Positions 32,407-39,601 of a stretch of DNA of 43,969 bases are shown here, piece by piece (position 1 is the stretch's first letter; every line of letters starts with the position of its first letter). The stretch comes from DTKY01 sp037440765. GTDB lineage: Bacteria; Acidobacteriota; Terriglobia; Bryobacterales; Bryobacteraceae. Under the pieces are notes generated by a model. It did no database searches, was not told the origin of the DNA, and saw nothing but the letters and a program-made list of their open reading frames with translations. The stretch covers positions 1 to 43,969 of the forward strand of contig JBBITL010000035.1 of the NCBI GenBank assembly GCA_037440765.1, in the 5' to 3' direction. The position numbers and the translations under genes are program-made.

Positions 32407-33432
32407 TCAGAACAACGTCCGCTGGTTGGTGCGGAGGCGGCGGGGGATCCCGAAATGCTCGAAGGCGCGGTCGGTCGCCACGCGGCCGCGGGGCGTGCGG
32501 TCGATGAAGCCGAGCTGTATCAGGTACGGCTCGTAGACCTCCTCGATGGTGTCGGGCTCCTCGTCGATCGAGGCGGCCACCGTGTTCAGCCCCACCGGAC
32601 CGCCGGCGTACTTCTCCAGTATGGTGAGCATGATCTTCTGGTCGATCTCGTCCAGGCCGAAGCGGTCCACCTCGAGTAGGTCCAGGGCGGTGCGGGCGAT
32701 CTCAGCGGTGACGCGCCCGTCGGCGCGCACCTGGGCGTAGTCGCGCACGCGGCGCAGCAGGCGGTTGGCGATGCGGGGAGTGCCGCGGCTGCGGCGGGCG
32801 ATCTCTTGGGTTCCGCCCCGATCGACGGCCACGCCCAGCAGGCCCGCTGAGCGGGCGACGATCTTCTCCAACTCCTCTCCGTTGTAATGGTTGAGCCGCA
32901 GCACCAGCCCGAAGCGCCCCCGGAGCGGAGCACTCACCAGGCCCTGCCGCGTGGTGGCGCCGATGGCGGTGAAACGCGGGACGGGAAGGGAGTGCGTGCG
33001 CGCGCCGGGGCCCGATCCGATCAGGATGTCCACGCGGAAATCTTCCAGCGCGGCATAGAGCATCTCTTCGACGTCGGCAAGCAGGCGGTGGATCTCGTCC
33101 ACGAAGAACACCTGCCGCGGGCGGACATTGCTGAGGACTCCGGTGAGGTCCAGCTTTTTTTGCAGAATGGGGCCGGAGGTCTGCTCGAAGCCCACGCCCA
33201 GCTCGTTGGAAATGATGGTGGCGAGAGTGGTTTTGCCCAGGCCCGGCGGGCCGTAGAGCAGCACGTGGTCCATGGCGTCGCCCCGCCGGCGCGCCGCCTC
33301 GATGGCGATGGCCAGGTTCTCCTTGAGTTTCGACTGGCCGGTGAAGTCGGCCAGGCACGCGGGCCTCAGGCCGGCTTCGAACTGGCGCTCGTCCTCCTGA
33401 ACGGAGGGCGACACGATTCCCTTTTCGCGCAT
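32407..33432 (-). CDS. ruvB: Holliday junction branch migration motor RuvB
   Basis: AAA+ hexamer that drives branch migration with RuvA. The 341-residue product has Walker A YGPPGLGKTTLATIISNELG, Walker B FFVDEIHRL, the sensor region GATTRQGLVSAPLRGRFGLV, and the winged-helix end with EEVYEPYLIQLGFIDRTPRG and FGIPRR. The ATG at 33432 is preferred over a TTG two codons earlier. It begins 18 bases after ruvA. Confidence 0.97.
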   Translation of the reverse strand: MREKGIVSPSVQEDERQFEAGLRPACLADFTGQSKLKENLAIAIEAARRRGDAMDHVLLYGPPGLGKTTLATIISNELGVGFEQTSGPILQKKLDLTGVLSNVRPRQVFFVDEIHRLLADVEEMLYAALEDFRVDILIGSGPGARTHSLPVPRFTAIGATTRQGLVSAPLRGRFGLVLRLNHYNGEELEKIVARSAGLLGVAVDRGGTQEIARRSRGTPRIANRLLRRVRDYAQVRADGRVTAEIARTALDLLEVDRFGLDEIDQKIMLTILEKYAGGPVGLNTVAASIDEEPDTIEEVYEPYLIQLGFIDRTPRGRVATDRAFEHFGIPRRLRTNQRTLF

Positions 33433-33450
33433 GGGCAACCGCTTTTCAGC

Positions 33451-34047
33451 TTACCGTATCAATTCCATGGCACGTCGGAAGAGAGGCTCGAAGCCGTCGC
33501 CGGAAGCCTGGGCCTTGGCCTTCCTGACGGCGGCCTCCGCCACCGGCCGCGCGCAGCCCAGGTTCACCAGGGCGCTGAGCACGTCCAGTTCGAGCGCGGA
33601 AAGGGCGGCGGCCTGCGGGGCGGCCGCCACCGCGCCCGCTCCGAGCGTCTCCAGCTTGTCGCGCAGCTCGAGCACGATCCGTTCCGCGGTCTTCTTGCCC
33701 ACGCCCGGGATGCGCACAAGATGTTCGACCAATCCCTGCCGGATGGATCCGATGAGCTCCTGGACCGGCAGGCCCGACAGCACGGTGACCGCCAGCCTCG
33801 GGCCGATGCCGCTCACCCCGAGCAGCTTTTCGAACAGCAACTTCTCCTGGTCCGTGAGAAAGCCGTACAGCGAGAGCGCATCCTCTCTCACGTGGGTGTG
33901 GATCTTGAGGCGGACTTCGGAGCCGGTGGCCGGCAACGCGGAGAACGTGGAGATGGGCACGGTCACGTCGTAGCCCACGCCGCCCGCTTCCACGATCACC
34001 TGGTTAGGATGCTTCTCGACAAGGACCCCGCGCAGAGCCGCAATCAT
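33451..34047 (-). CDS. ruvA: Holliday junction DNA-binding protein RuvA
   Basis: Tetramer that holds the junction and loads RuvB. The 198-residue product starts MIAALRGVLVEKHPNQVIVE (OB-fold), has the helix-hairpin-helix motifs LLGVSGIGPRLAVTVLSGL and LVRIPGVGKKTAERIVLELR, and a RuvB-binding C-terminal helical domain. The ATG at 34047 fixes the classical N-terminus; the frame is open further up. It is divergent from rsmE with 46 bases between the starts. Confidence 0.97.
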   Translation of the reverse strand: MIAALRGVLVEKHPNQVIVEAGGVGYDVTVPISTFSALPATGSEVRLKIHTHVREDALSLYGFLTDQEKLLFEKLLGVSGIGPRLAVTVLSGLPVQELIGSIRQGLVEHLVRIPGVGKKTAERIVLELRDKLETLGAGAVAAAPQAAALSALELDVLSALVNLGCARPVAEAAVRKAKAQASGDGFEPLFRRAMELIR

Positions 34048-34055
34048 GACAGTGG

Positions 34056-34092
34056 GACAGGACTTCCGGCCTGTCGCTGCTAGATTATTGTA
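34056..34092 (-). promoter_or_regulatory. ruvA promoter -10 and candidate operator
   Basis: TACAAT on the minus strand (34092-34087) is a good -10 for ruvA and overlaps the rsmE promoter region. Downstream in the leader, GACAGG (34056-34061) and CCTGTC (34070-34075) form a six-base dyad with an eight-base centre. The dyad could be a repressor site, for example of the SOS type, or a leader hairpin. It does not match the E. coli or B. subtilis LexA box. Confidence 0.4.
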
Positions 34093-34093
34093 C

Positions 34094-34867
34094 ATGGCCA
34101 GGCGGCGGTTCTTCGTGGACGAGGTGCGCGGCGGAGAAGCGGTGATAAGCGGAGACGCCGCCGGGCACCTGCGCCGGGTGCTGCGCGCCGAAGCAGGCCA
34201 GCAGTATGAGATCTCCGACAACCAGTCGGTTTATCTGGCCGAGATCGAAGGCTTCCGCAAAGGGGCGGTGCTGTTTCGGGTGCGCGAGAAGCTGCCCGTG
34301 GAGCCGCCATTGCCGCGGCTGACGCTGCTCGCCGGGCTGGTCAAGTTCGACCGGTTCGAGTGGATGGTTGAGAAGGCAACGGAACTGGGGGTGGAGGCCA
34401 TAGTGCCGGTGGCGGCGGCCCGTAGTGAGCACGGTCTTGACAGGGCGGCGGCAAAGAGGCTGGAGCGCTGGCGGCGGATCGCCCTGGAGAGCAGCCAGCA
34501 GGCGAGGCGGGCCAGGCTGCCCGAGATCCGCGAGTGCGTCGCGTTCGCCGAAGCGCTGACAATTTCAGCGGGCAGCCGCTGGATGCTGGACGAGGACCGG
34601 GACGCGCCCGCGATCCTCTCTGTTCTCCCGGAACAGGGTCCGGACGATCATTGTCTGCTGGCGGGTCCGGAAGGCGGCTGGACCGAACAGGAGCGCGGGG
34701 AAGGCTCCGCACACGGCTGGGTGCGGGTATCGCTGGGGCGTCAGGTTCTGCGCGCCGAGACCGCGGCAATCGCAGGCGTGGCCGTGCTGGCGGCCTGGCA
34801 GGACAGGGTCAAGCAAGAAGGCCCTCCACTTCCCAGGGTCGCGGAGGGCCACAGGTCGAGCCCCTAA
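34094..34867 (+). CDS. rsmE: 16S rRNA m3U1498 methyltransferase RsmE
   Basis: Methylates U1498 of 16S rRNA. The 257-residue product has an N-terminal PUA-like domain (ARRRFFVDEVRGGEAVISGD) and a SPOUT knot with CLLAGPEGGWTEQE and the SAM-binding VSLGRQVLRAETAAIAG. LLAGLVKFDRFEWMVEKATE is also typical. The ATG at 34094 fits the family N-terminus; the frame is open up to 34046. TAGATT ends seven bases before the ATG, so the message may be leaderless. Confidence 0.95.
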   Translation: MARRRFFVDEVRGGEAVISGDAAGHLRRVLRAEAGQQYEISDNQSVYLAEIEGFRKGAVLFRVREKLPVEPPLPRLTLLAGLVKFDRFEWMVEKATELGVEAIVPVAAARSEHGLDRAAAKRLERWRRIALESSQQARRARLPEIRECVAFAEALTISAGSRWMLDEDRDAPAILSVLPEQGPDDHCLLAGPEGGWTEQERGEGSAHGWVRVSLGRQVLRAETAAIAGVAVLAAWQDRVKQEGPPLPRVAEGHRSSP

Positions 34868-34922
34868 GGCTCAGCCGGCGGGCCGGACTTGGCCCAGCGC
34901 CGTCAGCGGCGCCGCCGGCCTC

Positions 34923-34938
34923 GAAGGGTTTTCCCTTC
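34923..34938. terminator. Small hairpin between rsmE and the Gfo/Idh gene
   Basis: GAAGGG (34923-34928) and CCCTTC (34933-34938) are perfect six-base arms around TTTT. There is no T run behind it. Another GC-rich dyad lies just before it. The rest of the 150-base gap shows only the -10-like TAAAAT at 35005-35010. Confidence 0.35.
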
Positions 34939-35017
34939 AACTGCTTACCCTGTGGGATGCGCGCCCGTGGCGCGCGGATGCGGAGAGTTGCGCCCTGGCG
35001 GCGGTAAAATCGTCGGC

Positions 35018-36235
35018 ATGGAATCCTACACGCGCAGGGAGTTCGTAGGCGCCGCCGGTGCGGCAGTCGCCATGACGGCGAGCAGCCGGGCGCAGGTTGC
35101 CGGGGCCGCCGAGCGCATCCGCATCGGCGTCATAGGCTGCGGCGGCATGGGCATGGACCACATCAAGACCCTGATCAAAATGCGGGAGGCCGAGAACCTG
35201 GAGATCGTGGCGGTATGCGACCTCTTCGACAAGCGCACGGAGATGGCGGCCAGCCTGACCGGCGGGCGCCCCTACAAGGACTACCGCCAGGTGCTGGCGC
35301 TCAAGGAGGTCGACTACGTTCTGATCGCGGTCACCGAACACTGGCACTACCGGATCGCCATGGACGCGGCCTCGGCGGGGAAGCACATCTACGTCGAAAA
35401 GCCGATGACCCGAACGAGCGAGCAGGCCAGGAGGCTGGTGGCCAGGGTCAACGAGACCGGCGTGAAGCTCCAGGTAGGCGTGCAGGGCATGTCGGACGAC
35501 TCCTATGAGACGGCCAACAAGTTCGTGCGCGAGGACGCCCTCGGCAAGGTGGTGCTGGCGGAAATCGACTACAGCCGCAATCACCTGGACGACATGTGGA
35601 TGTACTCCATCGATCCGGATGCCCGGCCGGGAGTGAACCTGGACTGGAAGAGCTGGCTGGGGCCGGCGCCCAAGCGGCCGTGGGACCCGGAGCGGTTTTT
35701 TCGCTGGCGGCGTTACTGGGACTACTCGGGAGGGATCGCCAGCGACCTGTTCATACACCGGGTGACGCGCATCATCAAGGCGCTGGGATTGACCTTCCCG
35801 GAGCGCGGCGTGGCCTCGGGCGGCAGCTGGTACTTCAAGAAGGCGGAGGTGCCCGACACGTTCAACATCATGCTCGACTACCCGGGCGGGCCAACCGTGC
35901 TGCTGGTGTCCTCCATGGCCAACGACACGCCCGTGGAGCACGTGCTGCGCGGGCACAAAGCGACGCTGCGTTTCACGCGCACGGGTTTCGTGATCGAGCC
36001 GCAGCGGCTGTACGCCAAGCAGGTCCAGCCGTTCGAGCACAAGAAGACGGGCGCGGAGAACATCGGGCTGCACCACGGCAATCTGATCCGCGCGATCCGC
36101 CAGAACGAGCCGCTCAGCTGCGACCACATGCTGGGTTACTACGGCGTGGTGGCCTGCGAGATGGGGATCGAGTCGTTCCGCCGCCAGCAGTACATGCGCT
36201 GGGACCGCGCCCGCCAGCGCATCGTGCGGGCTTAG
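35018..36235 (+). CDS. Tat-exported Gfo/Idh/MocA family oxidoreductase
   Basis: The 405-residue product has a Tat-type signal (YTRREFVGAAGAAVAMTASS), a Rossmann fold with IGVIGCGGMGMDH, VAVCDLFDKRTEMAA, the HWHYRIAMDAASAGKHIYVE helix and the EKP motif of sugar-type dehydrogenases, and the family's C-terminal domain with WRRYWDYSGGIASDLFIHRV. Substrates of this family are mostly sugars or inositols; this one is unassigned. The ATG at 35018 starts the Tat signal; TAAAAT ends seven bases before it. No Shine-Dalgarno sequence is visible. Confidence 0.9.
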   Translation: MESYTRREFVGAAGAAVAMTASSRAQVAGAAERIRIGVIGCGGMGMDHIKTLIKMREAENLEIVAVCDLFDKRTEMAASLTGGRPYKDYRQVLALKEVDYVLIAVTEHWHYRIAMDAASAGKHIYVEKPMTRTSEQARRLVARVNETGVKLQVGVQGMSDDSYETANKFVREDALGKVVLAEIDYSRNHLDDMWMYSIDPDARPGVNLDWKSWLGPAPKRPWDPERFFRWRRYWDYSGGIASDLFIHRVTRIIKALGLTFPERGVASGGSWYFKKAEVPDTFNIMLDYPGGPTVLLVSSMANDTPVEHVLRGHKATLRFTRTGFVIEPQRLYAKQVQPFEHKKTGAENIGLHHGNLIRAIRQNEPLSCDHMLGYYGVVACEMGIESFRRQQYMRWDRARQRIVRA

Positions 36236-36267
36236 TGTGCCGAGTCAGGAACCCGCTGAACAAATGC

Positions 36268-36329
36268 GCCCGCTTGCTGACGCGCGGTTCCGTGCCGGCG
36301 CCGAACCGCGACCGTGAGGGAGCGGGCCT
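36268..36329. repeat. Dispersed palindromic element, copy 2
   Basis: A second copy of the palindrome at 19120-19180. The right half CGAACCGCGACCGT and AGGGAGCGGGC is almost identical to copy 1, differing by one base (C to G) in the shared 26 bases. The left half (CCCGCTTGCTGACGCGCGGT) pairs with it imperfectly, with two bases missing. It lies between the converging ends of the Gfo/Idh gene and the beta-propeller gene. Confidence 0.75.
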
Positions 36330-36337
36330 ACGGGCTT

Positions 36338-37453
36338 CTAGGCCGTGACGATGGCGGCGGCGACGGGGCGGGGGCCGACGGGGATGGTCGTGTAGAGCGG
36401 TGCGCCGCGCGCGCGGCTGCGCACCACGGCCGGCGGACGGATCACGGCCATGGTCCCTGACCGGCGGTTCAACACCAGGGCGTATCCGTCGTCGGGCGTG
36501 AGCGTGACCGAGGACGGCTCGGCGCCTACGGCCACCACCGCCACCACGCGCCGCGTATCCGGATCCAGGATAGTCACGTCCCCGCTCGGCGGATTGGCGA
36601 CGAAAAGGTACTGGGGAGAGCGGGAGAAGGCCATGGCGCCGGGAGCGCGGCCCGCCAGCACCGTCTCGGCCACTTCATTCTTGAAGGGATTCAGGATGAC
36701 GACGGCGTCCATTCCCTCGCCGGTGACGAACAACTCGCCGCCGTCGGGCTTGAAGCAGAAGTGCCGCGGCCTGACGGCGAGCTGCACCGTGGTCACCACG
36801 GCCCGCGCCGCCGTGTCGAGCACCACCACGGTACCGCGGCCGGGGTCTCCGACCAGGATGCTCTTGCCGTCCCCGCGAAATCTCACCACTCCCGTGGTCT
36901 GGCCCGCGCGCGCGGAGCCAAGCAGGCGCCAGGACTTCGTGTCGAGGATGCTGACCAGGCCCGCCTCAGCGTGCGTCACGGCGGCAACATGTCCGTCGGG
37001 AGCGAAATCGAACGCCGAGGGAGCTGCCGGGAGCGCGGCCCGCGCGTCCGGCCGGAAGCGCTCCAGGGGGACGCGGAGGGCCTCCATGGGATCGCTGGCG
37101 AGCACCCAGAGCGCATCGCCGGCGGGAGCCAGCCGCATGGCCGCCAGGCGCTGAGCCAGACGGGCCCTGCGGCGCACGGCCATGGCCCTGGTGTCGATTT
37201 CCAGGATTGTGCCGGCCAGTGGCGCCAGCGCGAATACGGAGCCCTCCTTGCGGGCGGCTTCGACGCCCGTGGGGCTCGCGCCGAGTGGGATGTGCCGCTC
37301 GAGCGCGAAGGCGGCCAGGTCCACCACGGCCAGCGATTGGGCCTGCTCGTCGGCGACGAACGCGAATCCCGGGAAGCCGCTGCCCCGCCGGGGCCGGCAG
37401 CCGGCCAGCGCAAGCGCGGCCGAGGCCCCCAACTGGCGCCTTGTGATCACCAC
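36338..37453 (-). CDS. Beta-propeller lipoprotein (YVTN-repeat like)
   Basis: The 371-residue product begins with an Arg-rich signal and a lipobox-like LALAGC at about residues 14-19, so it is probably a lipoprotein. The rest is a chain of four-stranded repeats with phrases such as VSILDTKSWRLLGSARAGQT, FVTGEGMDAVVILNPFKNEV and FVANPPSGDVTILDPDTRRV, typical of seven-bladed YVTN propellers. No catalytic residues are evident. The GTG start lies six bases after a minus-strand TACAAT, so the transcript would be leaderless. Its first codons lie inside the 40-bp repeat that recurs beside mreB. Confidence 0.87.
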   Translation of the reverse strand: MVITRRQLGASAALALAGCRPRRGSGFPGFAFVADEQAQSLAVVDLAAFALERHIPLGASPTGVEAARKEGSVFALAPLAGTILEIDTRAMAVRRRARLAQRLAAMRLAPAGDALWVLASDPMEALRVPLERFRPDARAALPAAPSAFDFAPDGHVAAVTHAEAGLVSILDTKSWRLLGSARAGQTTGVVRFRGDGKSILVGDPGRGTVVVLDTAARAVVTTVQLAVRPRHFCFKPDGGELFVTGEGMDAVVILNPFKNEVAETVLAGRAPGAMAFSRSPQYLFVANPPSGDVTILDPDTRRVVAVVAVGAEPSSVTLTPDDGYALVLNRRSGTMAVIRPPAVVRSRARGAPLYTTIPVGPRPVAAAIVTA

Positions 37454-37465
37454 TAAGTTATTGTA
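37426..37465. repeat. 40-bp direct repeat, left copy
   Basis: Identical at 38 of 40 bases to 43605-43644 (TT versus GC at the two differing positions). It covers the first nine codons and the -10 element of the beta-propeller gene. The two copies lie 6179 bases apart and bound the gene island. Confidence 0.9.
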
Positions 37466-37502
37466 GAGCTTGTCCGATTTTCGGGCGGCCTGGCGAGGCA
37501 GA

Positions 37503-37602
37503 CGGCCGCGGGACCAAGGAGATGGGTGGCCGCATGCCAGGCAACCTCGTGGCGATCCGCCCCATGAAGGACGGCGTGATCGCCGACTTCAAAGTCACCG
37601 AA
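37503..37602 (+). pseudogene. Internal fragment of mreB
   Basis: The frame from 37510 reads TKEMGGRMPGNLVAIRPMKD, then GVIADFKVTE, which is the MreB segment around residues 55-87. Bases 37503-37577 match 43895-43969 in the true mreB at 64 of 75 positions. The first 50 or so codons of mreB are missing and the similarity stops after FKVTE. Together with the 40-bp repeat just upstream, it shows that the mreB promoter-side region was duplicated and has decayed here. Confidence 0.88.
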
Positions 37603-37630
37603 CACCCGTTCCGGGGCCATCACCGGCACA

Positions 37631-38896
37631 CTAGAGATCCGTGGCGGGCCTGACGCGATCTACCTTGAATGGCCACTTCGCAGATGGCCGCCCTCCCCAA
37701 TCTTCGAGAAAGCCGCAGATCCTGTTCAGATCGGCATAATAATCGGACCGTTGAGCAAGTTCAACCGAGCGGGTCCGGTAACACTCCTGGCCCATCAATT
37801 CCCCAATGCACTTGACCCCCATTTGAACCGTGTAGCTCCTTGCTTCGAGGACCATGCAGACGCCCAATCGCCTTAGCCATTCGGCGTTGAACGGTTGCGC
37901 GAATACCCTGGGAATGATGAGCTGCGGCACACCACACTTCATTGCGGTGGCGGCCGTGCCAATGCCACCGTGGTGAACGATTGCACTTGCTCCGGGAAGA
38001 ACCTCAGCCAGCGGCCGGAAGGATCGCCGTACTACGAATCCCGGTGTCGGGGGCCGCTCATCCACTCCCTCCGCCCCCAACAACAGACCGTCACAGCCAA
38101 GAACCTGACAAACCCTTCGACTCACGTCGTAGAATCGGTTCACCCAACCACCTGTCGTTCCAGCCGTGCCGGCGACAAAAACCACCCTTCTCCGCTGGCC
38201 ACGATTTTCAACTGCCGGCCCCCATCCTTCGGGGCTTACTCCCTGCGGTGGGACAAAGCCAAAGACGTGCGACGCCCACCTCTTGCCCATGCCGCTGGCG
38301 ATCCAATCGGGCCATAGCGCAATCCTGGGGACCACCCACTGCGAGGAACGCATCATTCGCACGATCTGATGTCGCCCCACGCTCAACCCTTCCTTCGCAG
38401 CGACAGCACTCCACGCTGCCTCCGCCCTCGCCGCGAGCAACCGCTGAACATTGCCCCATGGCACTCCCTGTGTGAGCCCTACGGTTGCTGGAGCAACCGG
38501 GAGGTCCGTGAGCACCCTGATCAACGGTATACCCAGGTGGGCATTGGCGGTGAGGTCCGCCCAAAGGTTGGGACGATCGACCGCCAACAGCCTCAGGTCC
38601 GGAGACGCAAACCGCCTTATAGCCCGAAAGATCACTTGATTCCAGGACACCGAATGCCTCAGAAGGAACAACCAGAAATACCGTGTGGCGAGAAGACGCT
38701 TCTCCTGATTGCTTCGTCTGTACTCCTCCTCCCCCGATAATGCTACGAACTCCAATCCGTTCTGCTCGGCGACTTGCTCGTGGACGACATGCGCAAGGAG
38801 CGTCACCCGGTGGCCTCGCGTCTTGAGAGTCCTGCCGAGGGTGGCTAATGGCAGGACATCGCCGATGCTTCCGACGGTTAATATAACGAACTGCAT
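37631..38896 (-). CDS. GT1-family glycosyltransferase (UGT/MGT type)
   Basis: The 421-residue product has the GT1 N-terminal fold (VILTVGSIGDVLPLATLGRT) and the C-terminal nucleotide-sugar signature (ASAIVHHGGIGTAATAMKCG, VPQLIIPRVFAQPFNAEWL). Relatives move sugars onto lipids, antibiotics, flavonoids or other small acceptors; the acceptor here is unknown. It is the last gene of the leftward island operon and starts 44 bases after the thioredoxin-fold gene. Its base composition is visibly less GC-rich than the flagellar block. Confidence 0.9.
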   Translation of the reverse strand: MQFVILTVGSIGDVLPLATLGRTLKTRGHRVTLLAHVVHEQVAEQNGLEFVALSGEEEYRRSNQEKRLLATRYFWLFLLRHSVSWNQVIFRAIRRFASPDLRLLAVDRPNLWADLTANAHLGIPLIRVLTDLPVAPATVGLTQGVPWGNVQRLLAARAEAAWSAVAAKEGLSVGRHQIVRMMRSSQWVVPRIALWPDWIASGMGKRWASHVFGFVPPQGVSPEGWGPAVENRGQRRRVVFVAGTAGTTGGWVNRFYDVSRRVCQVLGCDGLLLGAEGVDERPPTPGFVVRRSFRPLAEVLPGASAIVHHGGIGTAATAMKCGVPQLIIPRVFAQPFNAEWLRRLGVCMVLEARSYTVQMGVKCIGELMGQECYRTRSVELAQRSDYYADLNRICGFLEDWGGRPSAKWPFKVDRVRPATDL

Positions 38897-38940
38897 GTAT
38901 CCACTCTGGAGCCGGCCATAACTTCTTCCTTACGGAGGCC

Positions 38941-39306
38941 CTACTCTGGAACCGAGGCGTCAAGCACCTCTTCCTCACTCCACGGTTGGACGCCGGGCCA
39001 GTTCCTAAGCACGGTCCCTTGGCCGTCAACAACCAGCATCTGCGGTACTAGTTGAAGTCCGAGTGCCAGATACGTAGTGTAGTTCGGGTCCGCAAGAACT
39101 TCTTGACGTGGGATGCCATGCGTACTGGCGTACTTGTCGGTTGCTTCCACGGAGGCACGGCTGACCCAAATGATGCTCCACGAGCCAGACCCACGCAGCC
39201 TGGAGGTCAACGAGCCCCATTGTGTCTGGCTGGCGATACAGGTTCCGCAGTTAGGGGACAGAGTAATAATCAATAGACGTTTTGGCTCGGTGTTTGGAAA
39301 GGACAC
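38941..39306 (-). pseudogene. Thioredoxin-fold domain, 3' part of a frameshifted gene
   Basis: The 121-residue frame from a GTG reads VSFPNTEPKRLLIITLSPNC and contains the redox motif CGTC, followed by a typical redoxin core ending in LGLQLVPQMLVVDGQGTVLR, with the cis-Pro region VP. It lacks its own membrane anchor or signal. The preceding frame (39306-39524) supplies an anchor and linker and stops on a TAG that overlaps this GTG by one base. Adding one base near 39306 would join the two into a normal membrane-anchored redoxin of about 193 residues, so I favour a 1-base deletion. Coupled translation of two separate peptides is the alternative. Confidence 0.7.
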
Positions 39307-39524
39307 TATGCGTGGTCGACCCCAAGCGCCTTAATCGATTTCAAAGCGGCGCCGGGCCTTACGTTGGGTGCGGTACTAGTCTCGCGGAGTACCCTATTCT
39401 CGCGGAGCAGGTAGTAGTTCAGGACCAGCACGAACAGGGCGAGCAACCATATGGCGACATTACCAGCCAGCCTGCCGTATCGCAAGATCCTCTGCTCGCG
39501 AAATCGTGTAAACAGGAGTCCCAC
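39306..39524 (-). pseudogene. Membrane anchor, 5' part of the frameshifted redoxin gene
   Basis: The 72-residue frame from a GTG has one transmembrane helix (RLAGNVAIWLLALFVLVLNY at about residues 18-37) and a linker (NRVLRETSTAPNVRPGAALK). It ends SIKALGVDHA, just where redoxins of this kind enter the first strand of the thioredoxin fold. Its 3' end meets the CGTC domain frame. No Shine-Dalgarno sequence is visible. Confidence 0.6.
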
Positions 39525-39601
39525 AACGCTGGCCCGCAGTTAAGGGTTGCAGGTTGCACGGTGGCCCTTCCGCGCAACGACAACGGCATGCTTGGATGGT
39601 C

